DNA of 64,000 bases from Hoeflea sp. YIM 152468 (GTDB lineage: Bacteria > Pseudomonadota > Alphaproteobacteria > Rhizobiales > Rhizobiaceae). This document shows, one piece after another, positions 53,647 through 63,981 of the stretch (within the stretch, counting starts at the first letter, position 1; the number at the start of each line of letters is the position of its first letter). The notes under the pieces are model-generated. The model searched no databases. It was given only the letters and a program-made list of their open reading frames with translations, and was not told the DNA's origin. Position numbers and translations under genes: made by a program. Where the stretch lies: positions 283,296 through 347,295 of the forward strand of contig NZ_JARGET010000029.1 in assembly GCF_029210485.1 (NCBI RefSeq), read 5' to 3'.

Positions 53647-55002
53647 TCAGTCTCCCTGGCCGTCGGTTTCGATATGCTTCACCAGCCACCTGGCGGTTCT
53701 AAGCAGGCGGGCATCACCACCGCGCGGTCCGACAAGCTGCACCCCCATCGGCATGCCGTCCTCATCGGCAAACAGCGGAAGCGTAATCGCCGGCGTGCCA
53801 CACAGCGTCCAGATCCCATTAAACACCGGATCGCCGGTACTCTCCAGACCCTTTGGTGCAGATCCGGGAGCCGCAGGCGTCAGGATCGCATCACATCGCT
53901 GGAAAACAGCATCAAGGGCGGAATAGAGATAGTCAGGCCAGTCCAGCGCCGCGATGTAGTCATGCGCGGTAACCTTGCCACCCCGCTCGAGCGCTTCGGA
54001 CAGGCGCAGTGACAATTGATCGGCACCGTCGCGCCTGTAGCGATGATAGCACTTGGCCATTTCCGCCAGATTGATCCGCTCGCGCACACTTGCCGCCTCG
54101 CCGAAGGCCTCAGGCAGGACCGGCTCGAAACAGCCCTCGCCCAATTCGTCGACCAATTCCTCCAACGCCTGCTGGCAAGCCTCGGTGGCCTTGTCCCAGT
54201 AAGGCGTGCGGACAAATGCGAATTGCGGCCGCACCGGCACAGCGGCGGACGCCACAGACAACAGGCGCGGAAACGGTGCCGGCGCAGTCGCCTTGTCGAG
54301 ATCATCATGGCCGAACAGCACCTCGGCCAGCATTGCCGCGTCTTCGACCGAGCGCGCGAATACCCCGAGCCGGTCAAGGGTTGGCGACTGCGTCAGTACG
54401 CCGGTGCGCGGGATGCTGCCCGTCGATGGCAAAAAGCCGGTGATGCCGCAATAGGCGGCTGGCCGGATAACGGATCCGCCGGTCTGGGTGCCGACAGCCA
54501 GCGGCACCATACCCGCTGCAACAGCAGCGGCGGAGCCCGAGGACGACCCGCCGGGTGTATGGGCCGGATTGACCGGGTTGCGTGTCTTGCTCGGGTGCAT
54601 GAACGCAAGTTCTGTCGTGACCGTCTTGCCGATGATGATGGCGCCCGCCGCGCGCAACTTCTCGACGATGACCGCGTCGTGTTCGGGAACGCGACCGGCA
54701 TCGACCTGGGTGCCATTGGCCGTCGGAATGCCGCGGGTGTCGATGACGTCCTTCAACGCCACCGGCAGCCCGTGCAGCGGCCCGATGGGGCGGCCGGACT
54801 TGCGATGCTGATCCGCACCCTCGGCCTGGCGAAGAGCAAAATCCGCATCGAACCATTCGAAAGCCTGGATTTCACCGTCCGTGGCCGCAATCCGGTCGAG
54901 GCAGCCCCGCATATAGTCAACGGCGCTCAGCGCACCGCTGGCCATCCTGTCCCGCGCCTCCACGGCACTCAGACCGGTCATCGTCATCGGATCAGTTCCC
55001 AT
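53647..55002 (-). CDS. Amidase, amidase-signature family
   Basis: A 451-residue hydrolase with the Ser-cisSer-Lys triad: Lys in LPVALKDVIDT (about 84), PGGSSSGSAAAVAAGMV, and the nucleophile Ser in TQTGGSVIRP. GatA-type fused motifs are absent, so this is a catabolic amidase rather than the tRNA amidotransferase. ATG 55002 lies 11 nt inside the TRAP large-permease gene; internal ATGs at 54987 and 54981 are alternatives. Linkage to a TRAP transporter suggests that it hydrolyses the imported amide. Confidence 0.9.
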   Translation of the reverse strand: MGTDPMTMTGLSAVEARDRMASGALSAVDYMRGCLDRIAATDGEIQAFEWFDADFALRQAEGADQHRKSGRPIGPLHGLPVALKDVIDTRGIPTANGTQVDAGRVPEHDAVIVEKLRAAGAIIIGKTVTTELAFMHPSKTRNPVNPAHTPGGSSSGSAAAVAAGMVPLAVGTQTGGSVIRPAAYCGITGFLPSTGSIPRTGVLTQSPTLDRLGVFARSVEDAAMLAEVLFGHDDLDKATAPAPFPRLLSVASAAVPVRPQFAFVRTPYWDKATEACQQALEELVDELGEGCFEPVLPEAFGEAASVRERINLAEMAKCYHRYRRDGADQLSLRLSEALERGGKVTAHDYIAALDWPDYLYSALDAVFQRCDAILTPAAPGSAPKGLESTGDPVFNGIWTLCGTPAITLPLFADEDGMPMGVQLVGPRGGDARLLRTARWLVKHIETDGQGD

Positions 55003-56410
55003 AGAAGCGTTCCGGCAGGTAGTAGACGATCTGCGGGAAGGTATACATCAGCGCCATGCACAGGAAGACCATGAACAAGAACGGCATGACCCCGGTGAAG
55101 ATCTGCGTCAACTTCACCTCCGGCGGCGCTATCCCCTTGAGATAATAGGCTGACATGGCCATCGGCGGTGTCAGAAACGATGTTTGCAGATTGAGCGCGA
55201 CAAGAATGCCGAAAAACAGCGGATCAATGTCGAAGATCGCCAGCAGCGGCAGGAAGATCGGCACGAAGATGATGATGATCTCCGACCATTCCAGCGGCCA
55301 TCCCAGCAGGAAGATGATCAGCTGGGCCAGCAACAGGAACTGCAGCGGCGTCAGATCCAGCCCCATGACAAATTCGGAGATGATCTGTTCGCCGCCCAGA
55401 TAGGAAAACACCGAAGAGAACACATAGGAGCCGACAAACAGCCAGCACACCATCGCCGTGGTCCGCACCGTCAGATAAACGCTTTCGCGCAGCCGCTGCC
55501 AGGTCATGGCCCCATAAGCGATAGCGAGAGCTATGCCGCCGAGCGCACCGATCGAGGCGGCCTCCGTTGGTGTGGCCAGGCCGAACAGGATCGAGCCCAG
55601 CACAGCAATGATCAGAAACGCCAGCGGAAAGAATGAAGTGGCGATCAGGAACAGCAACCGGCCCATCGGCACATCTGGCACTTCCTCGTCGGTCGGGCGT
55701 GGCGCAACGCTTGGCTGCAGAAGCGACCGGCCGACAATATAAACCAGGTACAGACCCACGAGGGTAAAGCCGGGCAGAAGCGCGCCGGCATAGAGCTTGA
55801 CGATGGAGACACCCGACGCCGCGGCATAGACGATCAGCATGATCGAGGGCGGAATCAGGATGCCGAGGGTTCCGCCGGCGCAGATGATGCCGGAGGCAAA
55901 CGCCGGATCGTAGCGGGCTTTCAGCATCGCAGGCAACGCCAAAAGCCCCATCAGCGTGACCACGGCGCCGACAATGCCGGTGGCGGTCGCAAACAGCGCA
56001 CAGGTGATCAGCGCGGCAACGCCCATTGATCCCGGTATCCGCTTGGAGGCGAGGTTGAGCGTCGAAAACAGCCGGTCGACGATGTTGGCGCGCTCGACGA
56101 TGTACCCCATGAACAAAAACAGCGGCACCGCCGTCAGCACCTCGTTGGCCATCACCGTATAGGTCTGGTTGATGAACAGGTCGAAGATGCGGTTGTTGAA
56201 GAGCCCGTCTACCCAGAGGGATATGCTCTCCCAGGTGCTCGCCATCTCATCGAGGCGAAAATAGGAGCGCCACATCCGCGAGGGATCGAAATAGGCGTAG
56301 TAGCCAAAGCCGATGCCCATGGCCATCAGTGTAAATGCGATCGGAAAGCCCAGGAACACCATGAAGATGAACAGGCCCAGCATCATCAAGGCAATTTGAG
56401 GGTCGGTCAT
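54992..56410 (-). CDS. TRAP transporter large permease (DctM family)
   Basis: A 472-residue permease with 12 or so helices. GVAALITCALFATATGIVGA and GGTLGILIPPSIMLIVYA are DctM signatures. An extra loop near residues 40-75 (PSRMWRSYFRLDEMASTWES) and the size fit the mannitol/chloroaromatic or alpha-keto acid TRAP subgroup. ATG 56410 overlaps the small-subunit stop by 4 nt. It uses an ion gradient with the periplasmic DctP. Confidence 0.94.
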   Translation of the reverse strand: MTDPQIALMMLGLFIFMVFLGFPIAFTLMAMGIGFGYYAYFDPSRMWRSYFRLDEMASTWESISLWVDGLFNNRIFDLFINQTYTVMANEVLTAVPLFLFMGYIVERANIVDRLFSTLNLASKRIPGSMGVAALITCALFATATGIVGAVVTLMGLLALPAMLKARYDPAFASGIICAGGTLGILIPPSIMLIVYAAASGVSIVKLYAGALLPGFTLVGLYLVYIVGRSLLQPSVAPRPTDEEVPDVPMGRLLFLIATSFFPLAFLIIAVLGSILFGLATPTEAASIGALGGIALAIAYGAMTWQRLRESVYLTVRTTAMVCWLFVGSYVFSSVFSYLGGEQIISEFVMGLDLTPLQFLLLAQLIIFLLGWPLEWSEIIIIFVPIFLPLLAIFDIDPLFFGILVALNLQTSFLTPPMAMSAYYLKGIAPPEVKLTQIFTGVMPFLFMVFLCMALMYTFPQIVYYLPERFYGN

Positions 56411-56991
56411 ATGTGTCCGCCAGTTTCGGCCTCGTTGGCCTTCGTCAACAATAGATCTTCGGTTTCGCGCACGTCTTCATCGGCCTCAATCCAGTGGCCG
56501 GTGCGCATGCAGACAATGCATCGGAAAACCTGAGCAATACCCTGGATGAACAAGAGAAGGCCCGCAGCCATGATCACCGTCTTGAACTGATAGATCGGGA
56601 TGCCCGCTGGACTGTTGACGCTGACCTCACCGTAGCCCCAGGAACGGGACGCATATTTCCAGCCGGTCACGATCAACGCCGTCACTCCGGGGAAAAAGAA
56701 CAGCAGATAGAGCAACAGATCCACTTTCGCCTGGGTCTGTGGACGCCAGAGACGATACACGAAGTCACCCCGCACATGACCGCCACGCGACAGCGTGTAG
56801 GCGCCGCCCATCATGAACAGCGATCCATACATGATAAAGGAGACATCGAGCGCCCAGGGGGTGGGGGCATTGAAGAGGTAACGCGACACCACTTCATAGC
56901 CCGTGCCGAAGGCCATCATGATGATCAGCCAGGCGAACGCCTTGCCGAAGGCCGCGGACAAGCTATCTGCGAAACGGATATATTGAACCAT
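56407..56991 (-). CDS. TRAP transporter small permease (DctQ family)
   Basis: A 194-residue protein with four helices (about 18-40, 52-70, 90-115, 138-158) and the DctQ feature EVVSRYLFNAPTPWALDVS. ATG 56991 gives a standard start; the frame to 57054 runs into the hairpin region. A stop/start overlap links it to the large permease. Confidence 0.88.
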   Translation of the reverse strand: MVQYIRFADSLSAAFGKAFAWLIIMMAFGTGYEVVSRYLFNAPTPWALDVSFIMYGSLFMMGGAYTLSRGGHVRGDFVYRLWRPQTQAKVDLLLYLLFFFPGVTALIVTGWKYASRSWGYGEVSVNSPAGIPIYQFKTVIMAAGLLLFIQGIAQVFRCIVCMRTGHWIEADEDVRETEDLLLTKANEAETGGHI

Positions 56992-57016
56992 GTTCAACCA
57001 CTTTTTGTGCCAGAGG

Positions 57017-57044
57017 GGTCCGGCGGAGCATTGCCCGCCGGACC
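57017..57044 (-). other. Intercistronic hairpin between TRAP dctP and dctQ genes
   Basis: A perfect 10-bp stem GGTCCGGCGG/CCGCCGGACC with an 8-nt loop lies 24 nt after the binding-protein stop. There is no T-run on the minus strand, so message stabilisation or partial attenuation is more likely than full termination. Confidence 0.7.
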
Positions 57045-57068
57045 ATTGCAGCATTCACCCGGTCAGGC

Positions 57069-58205
57069 TTACATCTTCAGCTTGCCAGGGAAGTAGTGCT
57101 CATAGGCCAGCCCCAGGTCCGGGGCGTTCATCAGCTCGTAATAAGCGACCTTCTCGACCCATGCACGCTGGCTGTCCATCACCTTCTTGTTGAAGGCGTC
57201 GCCTTCCAGATCGGCAATGAGCGTGTCCCAGGCCCCCAGCTGCGCGGCAAGGATTTCCTTCGACGTGCGATGCACCGTGACGCCTTCATCGGACTGCAGC
57301 TCCGCCAGGTCCTTCGAATATTCGCGCATCGCAAGCGCGAGGTTCGAGGTGGCTGAGGCCTCGACACCATATTTCAGGATAGCCTGAAGGTCGGGGTCGA
57401 GATCGTCCATGAAGTCCTTGTTGAAGATGAACTCGAAGGCTTCGGACGCCTGGTGGTAGGACGAAAGATAATAGTTCTTGGCAACGTCCTGAGCGCCGAA
57501 CCTGCGGTCGGACGAGGGGTTGTTGAACTCGAAGGCGTCGATCACGCCGCGTTCCATGGACGGAACGATTTCACCACCGGGAAGCTGGGCGACGGACATG
57601 CCCATCGACTGCAGCAGGTCGGCTGCCAGGCCGACTGTACGGTATTTGAACCCCTGGATATCGGCGACGGTATTCACTTCGCCCTTGAACCAGCCGAAGG
57701 GCTGCGCGGGCATTGGCATGCCCATATAGCCATAAACATTGAGGCCAAGCATATCCTGCGTCAGTTCGCGGTACAGCTCAGCGCCACCGCCCTGGTAGAA
57801 CCAGCCGAGCATGGTGGTTGCCGAACCGCCGAAGACCGGGCCGGTACCAAAGAACGATGCAGCCTTGGATTTGCCATACCAGTAGACCGGCACAGTGTGC
57901 GCCGCATCGAGAACGCCGTCATTGCAGGCATCCATGACCTGGAACGCGCCGACGATCGCACCGGCAGGCAAAAGGTCCATCTTGAGGCGCCCGCCGGACA
58001 TTTCCTCGACACGGGCGGTATATTCACGGGCAAAGTCCATCCAGATGTCGGAGGCAGGCCAAGAAGTCTGCATCTTTACCACCAATGGCGCCTGCGCCAG
58101 CACTGCCGGCGCGGACAATGCGCCAGCCGCAGCGACGCCACCGATCATCGAGCCCTTTTTCAAGAACGAGCGTCGAGATACGGATTTTTTGTTCTGGTCT
58201 TCCAT
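57069..58205 (-). CDS. TRAP transporter substrate-binding protein (DctP/TakP type), Tat-exported
   Basis: A 378-residue periplasmic protein with a twin-arginine signal (SRRSFLKKGSM then a hydrophobic stretch ending VLAQA). The mature part matches the alpha-keto acid/mannitol TRAP group: VYWYGKSKAASFF, GWFYQGGGAEL and EFNNPSSDRRFG, whose equivalents bind the carboxylate through Arg and a metal in TakP. GGGAGG lies 8 nt before ATG 58205; the open frame extends only to a TTG. It is the first gene of the TRAP/amidase operon. Confidence 0.93.
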   Translation of the reverse strand: MEDQNKKSVSRRSFLKKGSMIGGVAAAGALSAPAVLAQAPLVVKMQTSWPASDIWMDFAREYTARVEEMSGGRLKMDLLPAGAIVGAFQVMDACNDGVLDAAHTVPVYWYGKSKAASFFGTGPVFGGSATTMLGWFYQGGGAELYRELTQDMLGLNVYGYMGMPMPAQPFGWFKGEVNTVADIQGFKYRTVGLAADLLQSMGMSVAQLPGGEIVPSMERGVIDAFEFNNPSSDRRFGAQDVAKNYYLSSYHQASEAFEFIFNKDFMDDLDPDLQAILKYGVEASATSNLALAMREYSKDLAELQSDEGVTVHRTSKEILAAQLGAWDTLIADLEGDAFNKKVMDSQRAWVEKVAYYELMNAPDLGLAYEHYFPGKLKM

Positions 58206-58440
58206 AGCCAATCCTCCCAGTTGGTTTCAAACTTGAACGGCCGGAATATCAAACATTTTTAATGTGATGACAAGCCTCTCTGTGTTCATCCTCACATTCG
58301 TGGTCACCCTCACATGATAAGGCTGCTGTCCGGAATGGCCTGTATTTGGCTTGCACCCCGCTACAATGCGACAGGACTGCCTCACCTCGCCGGAAAACCT
58401 CACTCCAGAACCTGGCCTGTGGCCTGTGGACAACCTCCTG

Positions 58441-58566
58441 TCAATTCGGAAACATGTCGCCCAGCACGCTTGCCAGATGCACCCGCATGGCCTCTGCCGC
58501 CCCATGGGTGTTGCGGTTGGTGATGTTGGAGACGATTTCTGCATGTTCGCGGCAATAACATTGTCG
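58441..58566 (-). pseudogene. C-terminal remnant of a GntR-family (FCD domain) regulator
   Basis: The minus-strand frame ends REHAEIVSNITNRN, then HGAAEAMRVHLASVLGDMFPN and a stop. This is the last two helices of an FCD ligand-binding domain. The DNA-binding half and most of the FCD are gone, and unrelated plus-strand homology begins within about 35 nt. It is probably the relic of a regulator once next to the TRAP operon. Confidence 0.6.
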
Positions 58567-58600
58567 TCGCACGCCGGTGAGGCTGGAAGACTGCCCGGCG

Positions 58601-58816
58601 ATGGTCGACGCCTGGGCTGAGGCCGCATTGAAGGTCAACAAGGATGCGATCGTCCTGGTTCATGGCGGACCGGTGTCGTCGCCCGAGGATGCCAGTTTCG
58701 TGCTCAACCGGACCCGAAACTGGCATGGCTTCTATGGCGCCTCATCGATGGAGCGCCTACCGACGGAACAGGCGCCGACGGAACAAGCACGCAAATTCAA
58801 GGCAGTAACCTTTTAG
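58601..58816 (+). pseudogene. C-terminal remnant of a phosphoenolpyruvate hydrolase-family (TIM-barrel) protein
   Basis: The frame reads AIVLVHGGPVSSPEDASFVL and HGFYGASSMERLPTEQAPTE then KFKAVTF and a stop, matching the end of PEP-hydrolase/Tm-1-like TIM-barrel proteins (GGPIxxPEDA...GFYGASSMERLPTE). About 70 residues remain of nearly 280. Insertion of a duplicated PTEQA-like unit is visible. No start signal was found. Confidence 0.65.
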
Positions 58817-58834
58817 GCAGTGCCCCTGAAGCGC

Positions 58835-59228
58835 CCGGAATACAGGGAGGTCCATGCCGCAGCCGGCGGTGTCGGTTCGCTTCTGGTGCAATGGGCCCGC
58901 GCCATCGGCCGCGACAGCCTCGACCGGTCGATCGCAGCCCTGGCCATCCGCGGCCATCTTGTCAGCTTCGGTCAGGCGTCCGGGCCGATTGGCGAGAAGG
59001 ATATCGGCTCCATGGCATCGAAACCCCTAACCCTGTCGCGTCCGAATTACGGGCACTACACTGCGACACGCAGCCAGATGCAGATGTAGTGTGAACGGCT
59101 GTTTGATGCTGTGCGAACAGGGACGCTGAAGATCGAACCGCCCACGGTCTGCAAGCTATCGGAGGCAGCGCGCGCACGCCGATCTGGAAAACAGCCGCAC
59201 AACAGGTGCGATCGTCTTGGCAACCTGA
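58835..59228 (+). pseudogene. Degenerate quinone oxidoreductase (zinc-less alcohol dehydrogenase family)
   Basis: The fragment starts at the nucleotide-binding turn AAAGGVGSLLVQWARAIG, then jumps straight to DRSIAALAIRGHLVSFGQAS, skipping about 50-60 residues of the Rossmann domain. The 3' part reads SMASKPLTLSRPNYGHY, meets an in-frame TAG at 59086-59088, continues CERLFDAVRTGTLKIEPP, and shifts frame near 59173 to HADLENSRTTGAIVLAT and a stop at 59228. The whole N-terminal catalytic half is missing. It thus has an internal deletion, a nonsense codon and a frameshift. Confidence 0.75.
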
Positions 59229-59507
59229 TCGGGTTGCATTGCCGTCGTAATGTTATCGCCGCAAAAGCCGGTGCCGACGTGAGCGCGGTGCGGATCGTGG
59301 ACGCGGTCGGCTTGAGCTTTTCCGCCAGAGCGGAAGGCCGCTTGCGCCTGTGCCGGTCGCCCGGTGGACATGAATGAAGGGAGAGCACGGCGGCGGACCC
59401 CGCCGACGGAAAACCCCGGTCCCCCAAAGGATGCGCCAGTGGCGAGAACCCATGGGTCAGGACGTTTCCGCGATTGCGTTTTTCTGCAGGACTGCTAAAT
59501 CGCGCGT
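59229..59507. other. Region upstream of lepA, nothing recognised
   Basis: These 279 nt between the quinone oxidoreductase relic and lepA show no recognisable coding sequence or RNA. An in-frame TAA at 59496-59498 fixes the lepA start no further upstream than 59508. The lepA promoter presumably lies here. Confidence 0.45.
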
Positions 59508-61316
<1,809 letters not shown>

Positions 61317-61369
61317 CATGCTCCGCCGACTGTCAGCCGGCATTGCAGCGAATGCGCTCTACAGCGCCT

Positions 61370-61397
61370 CGCGTCCAAATCAACCCATTTGAACGCG
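61370..61397. other. Imperfect inverted repeat between lepA and the DMT gene
   Basis: CGCGTcCAAAT and ATTTGaACGCG pair around a 6-nt loop (10 pairs, one mismatch). It lies between convergent stops, where a bidirectional terminator would be expected, but there is no clear U-tract on either strand. Confidence 0.4.
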
Positions 61398-61404
61398 ACG
61401 TGCC

Positions 61405-62373
61405 TTAGTTGGGCAGCGGCAACGCGGTGCGGCGGCTCAGGCGCCATTGCCACAAGATGTGGCCGATCAGCGCCAGGAACACCACGCCGCCGCCGACAAG
61501 CGTTCTGGGCGCCGGCACTTCGGCGTGAATCAGCCAGACCCAGACTGGCCCGAACACCGGCTCCATGGTCGAGATCAACGCCGCCAGCGCCGACGGGATC
61601 AGCCGTGCGCCGGTGGCAAACATTGCCATGCCAAGTCCCAGATTGAGGGCGCCGAACACGAACAGCAGGCCAAGATCGCTTGCGCTGACGATCAGCCCTG
61701 ATGACAGGGTTACGCCGACGGCTGTGCCGACCATCACGCCAAAACACACCGCCGGCGTCATCCTGACGCCGGAATAGCGCCGGGTGATGACCGTGGCTGC
61801 GGCGAAGAACACCGCGATCATCAGGGCCAGCCCGTCACCAATGAAGGACACGGTGGCAGCGAAGGAATCGGACACCATCACCCCGATGCCGGCAATCACC
61901 GCAAGAATTGCCGCCCAGGTGACCCGGTCCACCGCTTCGCCGAGGAAGACGACACCGAGCAGCGCTGCGATCAGTGGCACGCCGGCCTGCATCAGCAGTA
62001 TATTGGCGACGCTGGTGTAGCCGAGCGCAACCACGAAGGAAATCGATGCAGTCGCAAAGCAGAGCCCCACGCCCACGCCCGGCAGCCCCATGGTTCGAAA
62101 CAGCCGCACAGTGCCTGCTGGTCCGTCGCGCCACAGCATGAAGGCGAGCAGGAACAGGGCAGCGAAAAAGGACCGCCAGGCAATGATGGTCCAGGGATCG
62201 CTGACGTTAAGACCACGGGCGATGGCGCCGCCAAAACTCCAGGTCATGGCCGCGCCAAACACCAGCAGCCCGCCCCGCGTAGCCAGCGAAGCCTGCGAGG
62301 CCTGCGAGGCCTGCGAAGGGTCGTAGGCGCTGGAACCACGGTCGACTGTCAATGTTTCTGGCGATTGGGTCAT
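61405..62373 (-). CDS. EamA/DMT-family transporter
   Basis: A 322-residue protein with ten helices in two EamA repeats. AMTWSFGGAIARGL and LLMQAGVPLIAALLGVVFLGE come from the first repeat, and LISTMEPVFGPVWVWLIHAE from the second. A short Ser-Gln-Ala repeat in the cytoplasmic N-terminus (about residues 20-29) comes from a 9-bp tandem repeat. ATG 62373 is chosen over 62397. Export of an amino acid or metabolite is typical of the family. Confidence 0.9.
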   Translation of the reverse strand: MTQSPETLTVDRGSSAYDPSQASQASQASLATRGGLLVFGAAMTWSFGGAIARGLNVSDPWTIIAWRSFFAALFLLAFMLWRDGPAGTVRLFRTMGLPGVGVGLCFATASISFVVALGYTSVANILLMQAGVPLIAALLGVVFLGEAVDRVTWAAILAVIAGIGVMVSDSFAATVSFIGDGLALMIAVFFAAATVITRRYSGVRMTPAVCFGVMVGTAVGVTLSSGLIVSASDLGLLFVFGALNLGLGMAMFATGARLIPSALAALISTMEPVFGPVWVWLIHAEVPAPRTLVGGGVVFLALIGHILWQWRLSRRTALPLPN

Positions 62374-62596
62374 AGACCTGCATAACGCGCCGCGCATGGC
62401 CTCGAAAGATTGAACTGCGACATGAAGGGGCGCGAACAGGCTGGCAGTTTTCCAACCAGCCGCGGTCCGGTTGACCGCGATCTGTGGCCGCTTGTGCCCC
62501 AGCAGACGAATTTATCTTGCTGTGCACCAATTAAAACACTGCGCGAGCCATTCGGTCATTGACACGAGCGCGTGGACCTCCTAAATCGGCTCCAAT

Positions 62597-62683
62597 GCCC
62601 AGATGGCGGAATTGGTAGACGCGCCAGCTTCAGGTGCTGGTACTGGCAACGGTGTGGAGGTTCGAGTCCTCTTCTGGGCACCA
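62597..62683 (+). tRNA. tRNA-Leu (anticodon CAG)
   Basis: An 87-nt class II tRNA with CCA encoded. The acceptor stem GCCCAGA/TCTGGGC, anticodon stem CCAGC/GCTGG with loop TTCAGGT, a long variable arm and the T loop GGTTCGAGTCC are all present. Its 3' end adjoins an integrase gene, the usual arrangement of an att site. Confidence 0.97.
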
Positions 62684-62749
62684 TTCATTCCCTACTACCA
62701 AGGGAATCAAAAAGTTAAGCTCAAACAGGATGTTGCGCTCACCTATGTG

Positions 62750-62769
62750 TGTTACAAAGGTGTGTAACA
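62750..62769. promoter_or_regulatory. Inverted repeat directly before the integrase ATG
   Basis: TGTTACA and TGTAACA (exact inverted arms, 6-bp spacer) end one base before ATG 62770 and cover the place of the ribosome-binding site. It could be an operator, an mRNA hairpin blocking translation, or a recombinase arm site. Confidence 0.55.
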
Positions 62770-63981
62770 ATGTTGTATCGCTTAACGAGACCCATGCGGC
62801 GCAAAGGCTCACAGTTCAGGCAATTCAATAGGCGGATCCCGCAGGAAGTCGCCTCCAAACTTGTCGGCAAGACACTCTCGATTCCGTTCGGGGGACATAT
62901 TGCCACTGTCTCGATTGGCCCACGTACGAAAGCCATCCGATTCTCCCTTCGATCAAACGACCCCTCGGAAGTGAAAATCCGACAGGCTGAGGCCGAAGCC
63001 TATCTTGAAGCGATCTTCAGGGCGGCTAGGGCGGGCGGTGAAATCGACCTCACCCACCGCCAAGCAGTTTCCCTGTCCAAGGCCTTCTATGATGCCTGGG
63101 CAATCGATGTGGACCGGCTTCATTCGCTCGGCGTAGAGTTCGATGAGAACCGAAACCCGATCATCATTAGACCGTCCCTTGATGAAATCGCCCTGGGCCA
63201 ACAGAGTACCGCGCAGCACTTTCGCAATCTGAGAGAAACTGACAATACCTTGGCGCTCGGGGAGCGGATCGGGCCGCTCCTAGACCGCGTTTTGATGAAT
63301 CATGGCATTACTGCCGTGAGCACCAATAGCCGCGAGGTCCTGCTAAAAGAATGCGCGAGGGCAATTGAGCAGGGAATGACATATTCCGCGAGGAAAGCCC
63401 TTGAAGCCGACTTCACGGGTGACCCCAATGCAAGCCGCTTTCCCGCATGGGAAGAGCCCGCAACTCGCCCCTCTTCCGCCGATGCGCGACAAGCAACCGT
63501 TTCCCTGAAGGGCTTGGTTGACCGGTGGTGGGCGGAAGCCGAGCGGCTAGGCAAATCCCAAAGCACCCATGAGACTTATGAACGCGCTTTCAAGACCCTT
63601 GCTGAGTTTCTTCAGCATGATGATGCTACGCGGGTAACGACAAGAGACATTATAGCCTTCAAGGACTGGAGACTGAATCAATCCTCTCCAACAACTGGAA
63701 AGCCGGTGTCGGCCCGCACCATCAAGTATGGCGATATTTCAGCCTTAAGCAGCGTCTTCACATGGGCCGTGGATAACCAGATAGTCCGATCTAATCCGGT
63801 GGCGGGCTTCAAAATGAAGGCCCCCAAGGCCAAGAAGCTGCGAGCCAAGCATTTTACGCCTGATGAAGCATCATCAATCCTAAAGGCAAGCCTTGAGACG
63901 CAGCCGGTTGGCAAGCAGCCCTATCAGCGATGGGCAGCTAGAGCGGCGGGCATTCTGACTGAATCGGCAGGGCTTCCCTGA
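62770..63981 (+). CDS. Tyrosine-type integrase, N-terminal and core-binding domains; catalytic domain missing
   Basis: A 403-residue frame. The start (RPMRRKGSQFRQFNRRIPQE) is a DUF6538-like N-terminus. The SAM-like core-binding domain spans about 245-345 (KGLVDRWWAEAERLGKSQST and SARTIKYGDISALSSVFTWA). Homology continues to QRWAAR and then stops; the last 12 residues and TGA are not those of a recombinase, whose R...HxxR...Y catalytic domain should follow. ATG 62770 is used; GTG 62749 is possible. Lying at the 3' end of tRNA-Leu with lower GC than the rest, it marks an integrated island that continues beyond the window. Broken or interrupted as seen. Confidence 0.8.
   Translation: MLYRLTRPMRRKGSQFRQFNRRIPQEVASKLVGKTLSIPFGGHIATVSIGPRTKAIRFSLRSNDPSEVKIRQAEAEAYLEAIFRAARAGGEIDLTHRQAVSLSKAFYDAWAIDVDRLHSLGVEFDENRNPIIIRPSLDEIALGQQSTAQHFRNLRETDNTLALGERIGPLLDRVLMNHGITAVSTNSREVLLKECARAIEQGMTYSARKALEADFTGDPNASRFPAWEEPATRPSSADARQATVSLKGLVDRWWAEAERLGKSQSTHETYERAFKTLAEFLQHDDATRVTTRDIIAFKDWRLNQSSPTTGKPVSARTIKYGDISALSSVFTWAVDNQIVRSNPVAGFKMKAPKAKKLRAKHFTPDEASSILKASLETQPVGKQPYQRWAARAAGILTESAGLP

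Noticed and set aside
61370..61397. Firm terminator for lepA
   Set aside because: The stem is imperfect and lacks a U-tract, so it is reported only as an inverted repeat.
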